From assembly GCF_016908295.1 (NCBI RefSeq), contig NZ_JAFBDO010000002.1:434001-498000 (forward strand): a stretch of 64,000 bases of DNA, read 5' to 3'. Every line of letters starts with the position of its first letter. Position 1 is the first letter of the stretch. The translations under genes and the position numbers were made by a program. Below are positions 28,738 through 36,941 of the stretch, piece after piece. The notes under the pieces are model-generated. The model did not search any database. It was not told the DNA's origin and saw only the letters and a list, made by a program, of their open reading frames with translations. This DNA comes from Thalassobacillus pellis. Its GTDB lineage: Bacteria > Bacillota > Bacilli > Bacillales > Halobacillaceae.

Positions 28738-29374
28738 CACGCTTGTCCTCCCGCTGCCCTGTTTTATGTAATTTTTCTCTTTTCTCCTTCAGACTGGCAA
28801 GTTCTTTCTCGAAAAGATGCTGGAACTGTACTTTTGACTGGCCGCTGTGTCCTTCGAAATTCTGCTTCTTTTCCTTTTTTTTGAACAAGTCAGACAGGAA
28901 CTGCCTCTCAAGGAATTCTTCTTCCCCATTATCCACCAAAGCTTTTTTAGTCGCTTCATCGGTTATTTCAGTTACCATTTCGACATTTTCGCCGACGCCG
29001 ATCACCATCACACGATCAGCCACCTTGACAAGCTGCAGAGATCTGTTCGGACCTAAAGACAAACCACCAAGATTCTCAAGCTTCTGGGTCTTGCCAAACA
29101 TTTTATTTTTACGGTTAAAAAATTTGAGCAAGCCATAAATCAAACCAAGTACAAGTAACAGGGCAAAAAACAGCTGAACTAAATTGAGCAAGAGGGAATC
29201 ATCATTCTGAACAAGTTCCTTCTGTTTTTCAGCAGGGCCTTTATCCCCGCATCCTTCCAGGCCAGGATTATCTGAACAGTCGCTGACAGAAGGACTGGCA
29301 TATACGGAAAATCCAGTCTGCCAAATAGAAACGGTTATTAACATGAGTAAAAACAAGACTAATTTTTTTCTCAT
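28730..29374 (-). CDS. fliZ: Flagellar export accessory protein FliZ/FliO-type
   Basis: FliO-family protein that helps assemble the FliP ring; called FliZ in B. subtilis. 214 residues: an N-terminal signal-peptide-like segment (~5-26), a short extracytoplasmic stretch containing two cysteines (CSDNPGLEGC), a membrane helix (~64-85, NLVQLFFALLLVLGLIYGLL), and a FliO-type cytoplasmic domain with GPNRSLQLVKVADRVMVIGVG, ending in a charged tail. It lies between cheY and fliP with a short overlap with fliP. Confidence 0.93.
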   Translation of the reverse strand: MRKKLVLFLLMLITVSIWQTGFSVYASPSVSDCSDNPGLEGCGDKGPAEKQKELVQNDDSLLLNLVQLFFALLLVLGLIYGLLKFFNRKNKMFGKTQKLENLGGLSLGPNRSLQLVKVADRVMVIGVGENVEMVTEITDEATKKALVDNGEEEFLERQFLSDLFKKKEKKQNFEGHSGQSKVQFQHLFEKELASLKEKREKLHKTGQREDKRDE

Positions 29375-29390
29375 TTATAAAATCAGCCAA

Positions 29391-29753
29391 TCAACTTAAA
29401 GCTTTTTGGATAGCTTCAATTACCCGGTCTGCCTGGAAGGGTTTGACGATAAAATCTTTGGCACCTGCCTGGATGGCGTCGATAACCATAGCCTGCTGAC
29501 CCATCGCAGAACACATAATGATTTTGGCATCAGGGTGAGACTTTTTAATTTCTTTTAAGGCAGAAATACCATCCATTTCCGGCATCGTTATATCCATGGT
29601 CACTAAATCAGGATTAGTCTCCTCAAATTTTTCTATTGCCTGTTGACCATCCTGGGCTTCTCCTACGACTTCAAAACCATTTTTTGTAAGAATATCCTTA
29701 ATCATCATTCGCATGAAAGCTGCATCATCTACAATCAAAACCTTATTAGCCAT
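29391..29753 (-). CDS. cheY: Chemotaxis response regulator CheY
   Basis: Single-domain receiver; phosphorylated by CheA it binds the switch protein FliM, and in B. subtilis this favours smooth swimming. 120 residues. The acidic pair is in LIVDDAAFMRMM, the phospho-acceptor is Asp54 in VTMDITMPEMDG, and the conserved Lys104 is in FIVKPF. It lies between fliY and fliZ as in B. subtilis. FliY and CheC in this window carry the matching phosphatase motifs. Confidence 0.98.
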   Translation of the reverse strand: MANKVLIVDDAAFMRMMIKDILTKNGFEVVGEAQDGQQAIEKFEETNPDLVTMDITMPEMDGISALKEIKKSHPDAKIIMCSAMGQQAMVIDAIQAGAKDFIVKPFQADRVIEAIQKALS

Positions 29754-29778
29754 AATAAAAACTCCTCTTCTCTGCCAT

Positions 29779-30996
29779 TTATTTTATTTTTCTCAGCCGG
29801 TCTTTCGGGCTAAGAATATCGGTGACCCGTACTCCGAAATTTTCATCAATAACAACTACTTCACCCTGTGCAATCAGCTTATTGTTTACATGTATATCCA
29901 CAGGTTCGCCTGCAAGTTTATCTAATTCGACGACAGAACCGGATGATAATTCCAATATGTCCTTAATGGTTCTTTGCGTCCTGCCCAGCTCCACCGTAAC
30001 CTTTAGTGGAATATCAAGAAGCATGTCGAGATTTCTTTGTTCCTTGGAAACAGGTGCAGCTCCTCCAAAGCTTGAAAACTGTGCTGTTTCCACGTTTGGT
30101 TTTGCTTGCCCGTGCTGAGACATACTCCCAATATATTGGGGGGGGCTGGAATCCTGGTTAGAAGTGTGTAACTGTCCCTCACTGCCGGCAGTGTTGTGGG
30201 AGTTACTTTTCCGTTGAACAGAGGGCTCTGGGTCAGAAGGTAGTGAATCTTCCTCATTGGCGGTATGTTCTTCTTCCTGACCAGGCGGGTTCAATAGCTG
30301 GTCAACCAATTCTTTCGCGAAATGGCAGGGAAGCAGCTGCATGATATTTGAATCAATTAACTCCCCAACCTTTAGATTAAAAGAAACTTTAATAAGTATA
30401 TCTTCATCTGGTATCTGCTCGCTCCCATTATTCTCTTCCGGATCCATCACATCAATATTTGGCGGGGAGATATCCACCCGCTTATTGAATACAGCTGACA
30501 TACTGGTCGCTGCTGATCCCATCATTTGATTCATTGCTTCCTGGACGGCGCTCAAATGTATTTCATTCAACTCTTCTGCAGGAGAGGTGCCATCCCCGCC
30601 AAGCATCAAGTCTGCGATAATTGCTGCATCCTTCGATCGGATCACCAGAATGTTTTCCCCTGAAAAACCTTCCGTATAAGTCACTTTTACTGCTACATGA
30701 GGCTGTGGGAATTCTTCGGTAAGCTTCTCTCGTTCTATCAAAGAGGTCGTTGGAGTCGTAATGTCCACCTTTTGATTCAATAGAGACGATAAAGCTGTTG
30801 CCGAGCTGCCAAAAGAAATGTTGCCGATTTCCCCAAGCGCATCCTTTTCCAGTGGAAGCAGATAATCATCGATATTTCTGTCATTTTTTTCACTACCCGC
30901 TTGCAGTTCGTCATCATTACTACTATCAATCTCGTCGTCACTGCCTCTAAGCAAGGCGTCAATTTCTTCTTGTGACAACATATCGTCATTCATCAT
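29779..30996 (-). CDS. fliY: Flagellar switch protein and CheY-P phosphatase FliY (FliN-type)
   Basis: C-ring protein that also dephosphorylates CheY-P. 405 residues, slightly longer than the B. subtilis protein. N-terminal CheY-binding-like segment LSQEEIDALLRG; a CheC-like phosphatase domain with two motifs, DALGEIGN (D52, E56, N59) and SAVQEAMN; a long polar linker rich in Ser, Pro, Gln and His (~240-305); and a C-terminal FliN/SpoA domain with LDIPLKVTVELGRTQRTIKDIL. Its start overlaps the fliM stop (ATGA). Confidence 0.97.
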   Translation of the reverse strand: MMNDDMLSQEEIDALLRGSDDEIDSSNDDELQAGSEKNDRNIDDYLLPLEKDALGEIGNISFGSSATALSSLLNQKVDITTPTTSLIEREKLTEEFPQPHVAVKVTYTEGFSGENILVIRSKDAAIIADLMLGGDGTSPAEELNEIHLSAVQEAMNQMMGSAATSMSAVFNKRVDISPPNIDVMDPEENNGSEQIPDEDILIKVSFNLKVGELIDSNIMQLLPCHFAKELVDQLLNPPGQEEEHTANEEDSLPSDPEPSVQRKSNSHNTAGSEGQLHTSNQDSSPPQYIGSMSQHGQAKPNVETAQFSSFGGAAPVSKEQRNLDMLLDIPLKVTVELGRTQRTIKDILELSSGSVVELDKLAGEPVDIHVNNKLIAQGEVVVIDENFGVRVTDILSPKDRLRKIK

Positions 30997-31991
30997 CGTT
31001 TTGTTTCCCCCCCTTGGATTTCATCGAGGACCTGTACAGCCATTTTTTTACCCTTTTTGCCTGCCTGTACCAAGAACTTTGGTTCCTCATCGATGCATAG
31101 ACGCAGTGGCTCTCCAATTGGCTGGTTAAGCTGTATTACGTCACCCTGCGCTAATTGCAGGAATTCTTCGATTGAAATACTAGAATCACCAAGTAATGCT
31201 TTTGCTTCCACAGATGCTTTCTGGATGGATTCATTCAGAGCTTCATATTCCTCTGGCTTGCTCTCTTTTGTTTGCTGGGTCTGCATCCAGTAGTGGACAG
31301 ACAGCTTCGGAATTACAGGCTCTAAAACAACATGTGGAATACAGATATTTATCATGCCGCTTGATTCCCCGATTGTCGTATTTAGAGAAATGACGACAAC
31401 TGTTTCATTCGGGGAAACCATTTGCAAAAACTGAGGATTTACTTCGAATTCCTCCAGTATTGGGTCAATATCTTCAATAGAGGTCCAGGCATCGCGTAGG
31501 TTTTCCACCGCTTGTTCAAATAACTGGGACATAATGGTCGTTTCAATTTCTGTTAAGTTTTCAACCTTATTGAAACTTGTCCCTCTGCCCCCAAGAACAC
31601 GATCCATCATCGCATAGGCGATATTAGGGTTTATTTCAAAAAGAATGCGACCTTGTAATGGCTCTAAACTATATATGTTCAATATTGTCATTTTTGGTAT
31701 AGACCGGATAAATTCTTCATAAGGTACCTGGTCCACTGTCGCAACCGATATATGTACATATGTACGAAGCTTTGCTGAAAAATACGTTGTCAAAAGCCTT
31801 GCAAAATTTTCGTGTATCCTTGCCAGACTTCTGATCTGATCTTTGGAAAAACGGAGGGCGCGTTTGAAATCATATACCCTGACCTTCTTTTCTTTTTCTT
31901 CCTTTTTTAGCTCATTAGCATCCATCTCACCAGTTGACAACGCTGATAAAAGTGCATCAATTTCATTTTGTGAGAGAACTTCTTCCGGCAA
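30993..31991 (-). CDS. fliM: Flagellar motor switch protein FliM
   Basis: C-ring protein that receives CheY-P and sets rotation direction. 332 residues. N-terminal CheY-binding peptide LSQNEIDALLSAL, the CheC-like middle domain with SLARIHENFARLLTTYFSA and the loop MMDRVLGGRG, then a C-terminal SpoA/FliN-like domain (EFLQLAQGDVIQLNQPIGEP). It lies between fliL and fliY and is coupled to fliY by a 4-nt overlap. Confidence 0.98.
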   Translation of the reverse strand: MPEEVLSQNEIDALLSALSTGEMDANELKKEEKEKKVRVYDFKRALRFSKDQIRSLARIHENFARLLTTYFSAKLRTYVHISVATVDQVPYEEFIRSIPKMTILNIYSLEPLQGRILFEINPNIAYAMMDRVLGGRGTSFNKVENLTEIETTIMSQLFEQAVENLRDAWTSIEDIDPILEEFEVNPQFLQMVSPNETVVVISLNTTIGESSGMINICIPHVVLEPVIPKLSVHYWMQTQQTKESKPEEYEALNESIQKASVEAKALLGDSSISIEEFLQLAQGDVIQLNQPIGEPLRLCIDEEPKFLVQAGKKGKKMAVQVLDEIQGGETKR

Positions 31992-32034
31992 AACGCCACC
32001 TCCGTCCTGGTGTCTATATATTAATAGATTAGAA

Positions 32035-32457
32035 TCATTGTAATATCTTGCTTGTTGTATATACTTTTGTGATCTTGCCTTCAGTCATCGTTTCGTTCAG
32101 CTTTTCCTTAATGGCAGCTTCCAGTTTACTTAAATCTTGCTTAAACATTTCAGCATCCATTTGTGCGAGTTCCTTAATGAGGACGTTTTTCAGCTGAAAA
32201 TCTCTTTTCTGTAATTCCTCATTCGCTTCAACACTGTCTGAAACAATATGGAATTGCACGCGTACAAAATGGTCATCTTTCAAATCGGTTGTAATTTCCT
32301 CCGTACGAAAAGATGCCTCCAGAATCTCATCGATACTTCTTTTTCCTGATGCTTTTTCTTTTCCACCTATATTCAATACGAATATGACTGCGGCTGCTCC
32401 TAATACACATAAGCTGATAAAGGAAATGACCATTGTCTTGATTAACTTCGGCGTCAT
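32035..32457 (-). CDS. fliL: Flagellar basal body-associated protein FliL
   Basis: Single-pass membrane protein that surrounds and supports the stator units. 140 residues: short cytosolic start, one membrane helix (~7-28, with VISFISLCVLGAAAVIFVLN), and an extracytoplasmic stomatin-like domain with VRVQFHIVSDSVEANEELQK. Its ATG overlaps the swrD stop by 4 nt, so the two are translationally coupled; fliM follows. Confidence 0.96.
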   Translation of the reverse strand: MTPKLIKTMVISFISLCVLGAAAVIFVLNIGGKEKASGKRSIDEILEASFRTEEITTDLKDDHFVRVQFHIVSDSVEANEELQKRDFQLKNVLIKELAQMDAEMFKQDLSKLEAAIKEKLNETMTEGKITKVYTTSKILQ

Positions 32458-32669
32458 TCCTTTTCACCTGCCTCGGGCTTATTGCCGAGCAGGCCAATTT
32501 CTTTATAGAACCCTGTGATTTTACCAATTATTTCTCGCTCGGTTTCCTTAACGACAATTTTCCTCCCGGTTGTAGTAGTAATCGTACAATCAGGAAAAGA
32601 TTGTACTTGTTCAATATACAAAGCATTCAGATGAAAGGTTTCTCCTGTCAACCTAGTCAATTGGATCAT
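32454..32669 (-). CDS. swrD: Swarming motility protein SwrD (FlbD family)
   Basis: In B. subtilis SwrD (YlzI) raises flagellar torque and is needed for swarming. 71 residues with the FlbD pattern: MIQLTRLTGETFHLNALYIE at the start, an FPDCTITTTTGRKIVVKE beta-rich core, and a short helix IGKITGFYKEIGLL. It lies between flgE and fliL in the B. subtilis order. No membrane segment or enzyme motif. The region 32670-32753 before it holds no gene. Confidence 0.9.
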   Translation of the reverse strand: MIQLTRLTGETFHLNALYIEQVQSFPDCTITTTTGRKIVVKETEREIIGKITGFYKEIGLLGNKPEAGEKE

Positions 32670-32753
32670 TATCAGGAAGCTTGTCCTTGAAGGGCTATGC
32701 CTGCATACAAGATATGAGCAAAGCCCTTCCGCACAGCTTCTACCTCCCTTGCT

Positions 32754-33596
32754 TTATCGTTTCAAGTTTACTAGTTCTTGTAATATTTCATCGGAAGTTG
32801 TGATAATTCTAGTGTTAGCCTGAAAACCGCGCTGGGCAGTGATCATCTCCGTGAATTCTTCTGCCAGATCAACGTTGGACATTTCTAAAGCACCTGCTAC
32901 TGTCTGTCCAGTTCCTCCCTGTCCTGGCGGCATAAGGTTGTTGATATCAGTGAAGTTGCCGCCAGAGTTATTGGTAGCACGGAACATGTTTCCTCCAATT
33001 TTCTCCAACCCACCCGGGTTTGAAAATCTCGCCAGACGGATCTGCCCTGCATTTATGGCATTATTGTTATCATCCACATAGGTGACTGTTCCATTGCTCT
33101 GGATACTGAAGCTTTGAGCCTCCGGTGGAATAGCAATCCTGTTAGCGGCACCTGTAGAGTCTGCCCCGACAAGGTACTGGCCGTTACTGTTTACGATGTA
33201 GCCATTATTATCTAAATAGAAGTTTCCTGCCCTTGTAAAACTTAGAGTGGAATCCAAAACATTGCCAGCGCCAATGTCCTCTGCAAGTACAAACATTCCG
33301 TCTCCTTCAATCGCTAAATCAAGCGGACGGTTCGTCGTCTGGCGGTTTCCTTGTGTATGGATCGTATCTATGGAGCCAAGCTGTGCTCCCAGGCCGACCT
33401 GCGAGGCGTTTTTTCCTCCTAAGAATTGAGTCGGTCCTTGTGCACCTGAAATAGTCTGGCTCATCATATCCTGAAAAGTAGTTCGTCCTTTTTTATAACC
33501 GTATGTGTTGACGTTTGCGATGTTATTGGCAATTGTATCTAATTTAGTCTGAAAACCTTTCATTCCTGAAATTCCGGCATACATTGAACGTAGCAT
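32754..33596 (-). CDS. flgE: Flagellar hook protein FlgE (formerly annotated FlgG)
   Basis: Hook subunit; the gene at this position in Bacillus fla/che operons was first named flgG and later shown to be the hook gene. 280 residues. N-terminal rod/hook motif SMYAGISGMKGFQTKLDTIANNIANVNTYGYK; central VDTIHTQG-like/RPLDLAIEGDGMFVL segment; C-terminal motif ALEMSNVDLAEEFTEMITAQRGFQANTRII. It follows flgD and a small hook-associated gene. A distal rod protein reading cannot be excluded from length alone, but context favours the hook. Confidence 0.92.
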   Translation of the reverse strand: MLRSMYAGISGMKGFQTKLDTIANNIANVNTYGYKKGRTTFQDMMSQTISGAQGPTQFLGGKNASQVGLGAQLGSIDTIHTQGNRQTTNRPLDLAIEGDGMFVLAEDIGAGNVLDSTLSFTRAGNFYLDNNGYIVNSNGQYLVGADSTGAANRIAIPPEAQSFSIQSNGTVTYVDDNNNAINAGQIRLARFSNPGGLEKIGGNMFRATNNSGGNFTDINNLMPPGQGGTGQTVAGALEMSNVDLAEEFTEMITAQRGFQANTRIITTSDEILQELVNLKR

Positions 33597-33683
33597 ACAG
33601 CTGACATTCCTTTCTGTTCCTGTTTATTTTGTTAAGCCTCTGTCAATCGGCTCAAGTTCAAGGCCTCCCTATCTGGGTCCAGC

Positions 33684-34052
33684 CTAATCTTCTAACAATA
33701 TCGTTCCATTTATGTTTGTGAAAATGTGGTCTGTTGCCTCTTTCCTGTCCATTGCGGTCACCACAGTATTATTTTTAGTGCTGACTACCAGTGCCGCATC
33801 CTTCAGTACAACAAGTGAATCCGTGATTCCCTTTTGTCGTGCTTCGGTCATTTTTGTCTGTATGTTATTCCACTGTACTTCATCAATAGCGATGTTCCGC
33901 TCTGACAAACGCTGGTTTGCATGCTTGCTTACCTTAAGCCCCTGGATGCCATCTAGAACATTTTTGAACGATATATCCGTACTCGTCAGTTGTTTGGCAG
34001 TAGACCTGGGTAAGGGCATGGCCTGATGAAGCTGATGAATTCTCGGATCCAT
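33684..34052 (-). CDS. Flagellar operon protein, TIGR02530 type
   Basis: A 122-residue soluble protein between flgD and flgE. The middle contains the pattern KHANQRLSERNI typical, as I recall, of a small conserved flagellar-operon family (TIGR02530) in Firmicutes, followed by DSLVVLKDAALVVSTKNNTV and an ITD-like TDHIFTNINGTILL end. The family has no settled function; its place between hook cap and hook genes suggests a role in hook assembly, which is inference. It begins behind GAAGGGGATG. Confidence 0.85.
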   Translation of the reverse strand: MDPRIHQLHQAMPLPRSTAKQLTSTDISFKNVLDGIQGLKVSKHANQRLSERNIAIDEVQWNNIQTKMTEARQKGITDSLVVLKDAALVVSTKNNTVVTAMDRKEATDHIFTNINGTILLED

Positions 34053-34079
34053 GACATCCCCTTCCTTCTATGATTAGTA

Positions 34080-34517
34080 TTATAGTTGCTCACTCACTTT
34101 GATAATGGCATTGACATTAATTGTTTCACCATTATGGAGCTCCATTTGTACTTGCCCTTCTTTTTGGCTTACAGCTTTCACTTCTGCGGAAGCTTCTTCC
34201 TGTATTTCACCGGTTTCTGCATCTGTTATTTGATATGTCACTTCCTTACCGATCAAGGAGCTGTATTTAACCATAGGGGCAAACGATTGTGACTGACTAA
34301 GTTTGTCCATTGCTTCTGCAACATTCATCATTTGCTCCAGACTGGAAAAGCTGGTCATCTGAGAGATGAATTCTTTATCCTGCATTGGATTCATTGGATC
34401 CTGGTTTTGCAATTGAGTCATCAAGATTTTCAGGAAGTCATTTTTGTCCAGCTTAGAGTCAACGGACCCTCTTGTCTGGCTGTTATTCAAATATAATGTT
34501 GAATCGATTTTTGGCAT
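34080..34517 (-). CDS. flgD: Hook assembly scaffolding (cap) protein FlgD
   Basis: Caps the growing hook and is needed for polymerisation of FlgE. About 145 residues. The N-terminal family motif is clear: KNDFLKILMTQLQNQDPMNPMQDKEFISQMTSFSSLEQM. The C-terminal part is short with a beta-rich segment (VNAIIKVSEQL end), as is usual for Bacillus FlgD. Three clustered starts exist at 34526, 34523 and 34517; only the last has proper spacing from AGGTGA. It follows fliK by 9 nt. Confidence 0.94.
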   Translation of the reverse strand: MPKIDSTLYLNNSQTRGSVDSKLDKNDFLKILMTQLQNQDPMNPMQDKEFISQMTSFSSLEQMMNVAEAMDKLSQSQSFAPMVKYSSLIGKEVTYQITDAETGEIQEEASAEVKAVSQKEGQVQMELHNGETINVNAIIKVSEQL

Positions 34518-34526
34518 GGCCATCAC

Positions 34527-35879
34527 CTACACTTTCTCGTTCATTAACATGTCGTGGAAGCTTAGTTCTTTTTCTTCCTCATCAGTTCCAGAATCATCAT
34601 TTTTATGAGGCGGTTGTTGTTCCTCCCGATTATCTGGTGAATCCTCGAGGAAGTTTCGGGTGGTTAGCTGCTGCATTAGCGGATCCACCTTTTCGATCAA
34701 CACCTGCTGTGGTGAAAACATGTGTCGCAGCTGATGTAAATTCCCTTCCAACATTTCTTTGGATGCCTGGGCAGTAACTATTATTTTTACAGCCATTTCG
34801 CCGTTTACGCTTGTCATTTTTACAAGCATCTCACCTAAATGCGCCGGTTTCAGCTTCATTTGTATTTCCATTGTTCCATTTTTTTGAAGCTGGAAATTGC
34901 TTGTTTTAATCACTTTTTCCATTTCAGTCAGCAGCTGTTTCTGTGTAGCTTCCTGGGAATGATTCGTATTCACATGAATGACAAACTGTTCCACTTTTGA
35001 AAGAGCTGTACCAGCTTGCAGCATATTACCTGCCTGGTAAGTGTTATTCTCAACTTTTTGGTTAGTCAACGCTTGGTTAAGCCATCTGGCCATATCCTTG
35101 CTGGTGATGGACGTCTGTGTACTGTAGCCTTTCATTGTTTGAGATATTTGCGATCTGCCTGTGTATAGAGCAAATAGTTCTTTAAAAACAGCAAAATCTT
35201 TTTTTCCACTCATCCCTTCCATTTCAGCAAGTATCCGTTGAGGATTCACTTTTCCTCCCTGAACGAGGTCGTTCAGGTGTCCAAGCAGCTGTCGAGCTAT
35301 TTTTTTCATGTTGCCATCAGCAGCAGACTGCGCAGGTAATTTTCCAGCTTCTTTCAGCAAGACTTGTATTGCCGTAAGCACCCCTGCAGGATTGAAAGCC
35401 TCCTGCCGATCACCGGGTTCTTCCGCTCTGATCCATTCAACTTGCAAAGGAATCATTTCCGTTGCAGTTTCGTTGGACATGTTATAAATTTTCTGCAAAA
35501 GATTATCAGCGCTTGCAATTTCTTTACTGGAAAGGCTAGCTAAGATATTATTTAGTTCCGTTGTATGAGCTTCTTCGATCCAGTTCCGTAATGGGGATGG
35601 CAATTTTTCATACAGTTTCACAAGTACGGGGTCATCCTTAATCAATTTCCAAATATCGGTGTTTCCATCTTCCAATTTGGAGATCAGCTGCTTTACATTG
35701 TTTGCTCGGGCTTTCCATTCAGATGGAATTGTTCCAGAAAACGGATTGTCTCCGTAACCAAGCTTTAACATCAACTGTCTAAATTCCTCTGTGGATGGAC
35801 TGGCGTCTTTGGCAGCAGTTTTCATTGGAATACCGCTGATTTGTCCCGAAGAAACTCCCGTTAATGTTCCGTTAACCAT
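34527..35879 (-). CDS. fliK: Flagellar hook-length control protein FliK
   Basis: Secreted ruler protein that measures hook length and triggers the FlhB switch. 450 residues from the ATG at 35877-35879, behind a near-perfect AAAGGAGGTGA. The N-terminal two thirds are divergent and helix-rich. The C-terminal Flg_hook domain is recognisable: MEIQMKLKPAHLGEMLVKMT followed by VKIIVTAQASKEMLEGNLHQL, ending in a charged low-complexity tail. It lies between ylxF and flgD. A second FliK-like/FlhB-like pair is encoded at 54302-56505. Confidence 0.93.
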   Translation of the reverse strand: MVNGTLTGVSSGQISGIPMKTAAKDASPSTEEFRQLMLKLGYGDNPFSGTIPSEWKARANNVKQLISKLEDGNTDIWKLIKDDPVLVKLYEKLPSPLRNWIEEAHTTELNNILASLSSKEIASADNLLQKIYNMSNETATEMIPLQVEWIRAEEPGDRQEAFNPAGVLTAIQVLLKEAGKLPAQSAADGNMKKIARQLLGHLNDLVQGGKVNPQRILAEMEGMSGKKDFAVFKELFALYTGRSQISQTMKGYSTQTSITSKDMARWLNQALTNQKVENNTYQAGNMLQAGTALSKVEQFVIHVNTNHSQEATQKQLLTEMEKVIKTSNFQLQKNGTMEIQMKLKPAHLGEMLVKMTSVNGEMAVKIIVTAQASKEMLEGNLHQLRHMFSPQQVLIEKVDPLMQQLTTRNFLEDSPDNREEQQPPHKNDDSGTDEEEKELSFHDMLMNEKV

Positions 35880-35908
35880 TGATTCACCTCCTTTCAAAGT
35901 GTTCTATC

Positions 35909-36487
35909 TTAATTCTTTTCGATAATCAGGCTGGTCAGCTCAGCTGCAAGTTCCGGCTCCATCGCTGCAAACACCGCTCCCCGTTCTCCAGGAGGCATAT
36001 TCCCAAGCACCTTTACTGCTATCTGCTTATCGAGCTTTGCAAAGATCGGTGCAGCCTCCTCTGGGTCAATATCCTTAAAGGAGGAAGAAATCATCTGAAG
36101 GGATTCTTCCTTGTTTTCTTCTTCGGTATTTTTTGCAGCCTCGAGCTTTGCTTCAAGATCTTTGACCTGCTGCTCTAAATCTTCAACCATGGCTGTTTTT
36201 CCAGAAAGTGTTTCCTCAAGCTGCATAATCACCTGCTCTTTTTGTTCAAGTTCACGACTTTTTCCCGTGGATTGTTCGATAGCCGGTTTCTCTTCCTCAG
36301 AAAATATCGAGGAAATACCCGGTATATTTTTCGTATATTTACTGACTTGATCACCAACATTTATGCCGGCTATGGTCATGACGATAATCGCCAGCAGAAT
36401 AGCAAATGCCACGGGTATGATAACTGCAAAAGTGAACCAAAGCAGCTTGTTTGTAGATTTCGTATCTTCGTAGCTCGACTTGGCCAT
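35909..36487 (-). CDS. ylxF: Flagellar protein YlxF (MotE-like chaperone)
   Basis: 192 residues with an N-terminal membrane helix (~18-42, FAVIIPVAFAILLAIIV), a coiled coil (~80-130, rich in E, Q, K and L) and a C-terminal MgtE-N-like domain with FAKLDKQIAVKVLGNMPPGE. This matches YlxF, related to MotE, which in other bacteria assists the stator protein MotB. The ATG at 36485-36487 behind AGGTGA is chosen over an upstream extension that would overlap fliJ. It lies between fliJ and fliK. Confidence 0.9.
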   Translation of the reverse strand: MAKSSYEDTKSTNKLLWFTFAVIIPVAFAILLAIIVMTIAGINVGDQVSKYTKNIPGISSIFSEEEKPAIEQSTGKSRELEQKEQVIMQLEETLSGKTAMVEDLEQQVKDLEAKLEAAKNTEEENKEESLQMISSSFKDIDPEEAAPIFAKLDKQIAVKVLGNMPPGERGAVFAAMEPELAAELTSLIIEKN

Positions 36488-36491
36488 ACAA

Positions 36492-36941
36492 TCACCTGTT
36501 TCCTTGTGCTGAAAATTGCCTGATGGAAAGAGCATCCATTTCCTTGTTTTCTTCCAAACGCTGTTGTTCTTCCCACCGCTTTACTTTCCTATCAATTAAA
36601 TTCTCATATTTTTTTACTTCAATGTGTGCTTCAGACAATAATGAATGTTGCCATGTCATATCACTTCGTGCCTGTTGCACCTTGGGCTGAAGAGTCTTGA
36701 CCTCTAAATCCAAACGATTCAGAAAATCACGGTAGTGAGCGATATATTGGGCAGGTAAACTCCCAATCCTCAACTTTTGTTCCAGAAATGCTTCTGCATT
36801 TTCTTTCTTTTTCAAAGTTTCATATAGTTTGGTTGCAATCTGCTCGAATGTTTCTACAGATTGCTGATATTGCTTTTGTGCTGCTTTTTTATCCCGCTCA
36901 TGAATATCCAGGATTTTATGGAACGTCTGTAAAGTTGCCAC
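36492..36941 (-). CDS. fliJ: Flagellar export protein FliJ
   Basis: Coiled-coil central stalk of the export ATPase complex, equivalent in shape to the gamma subunit of F-ATPase. 149 residues, almost entirely helical and rich in Gln, Glu and Lys, with FHKILDIHERDKKAAQKQYQ at the start and LIDRKVKRWEEQQRLEENKE near the end. It starts with GTG (36939-36941) that overlaps the fliI stop TAG and has GGAGTGA upstream, so it is coupled to fliI. Confidence 0.94.
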   Translation of the reverse strand: MATLQTFHKILDIHERDKKAAQKQYQQSVETFEQIATKLYETLKKKENAEAFLEQKLRIGSLPAQYIAHYRDFLNRLDLEVKTLQPKVQQARSDMTWQHSLLSEAHIEVKKYENLIDRKVKRWEEQQRLEENKEMDALSIRQFSAQGNR

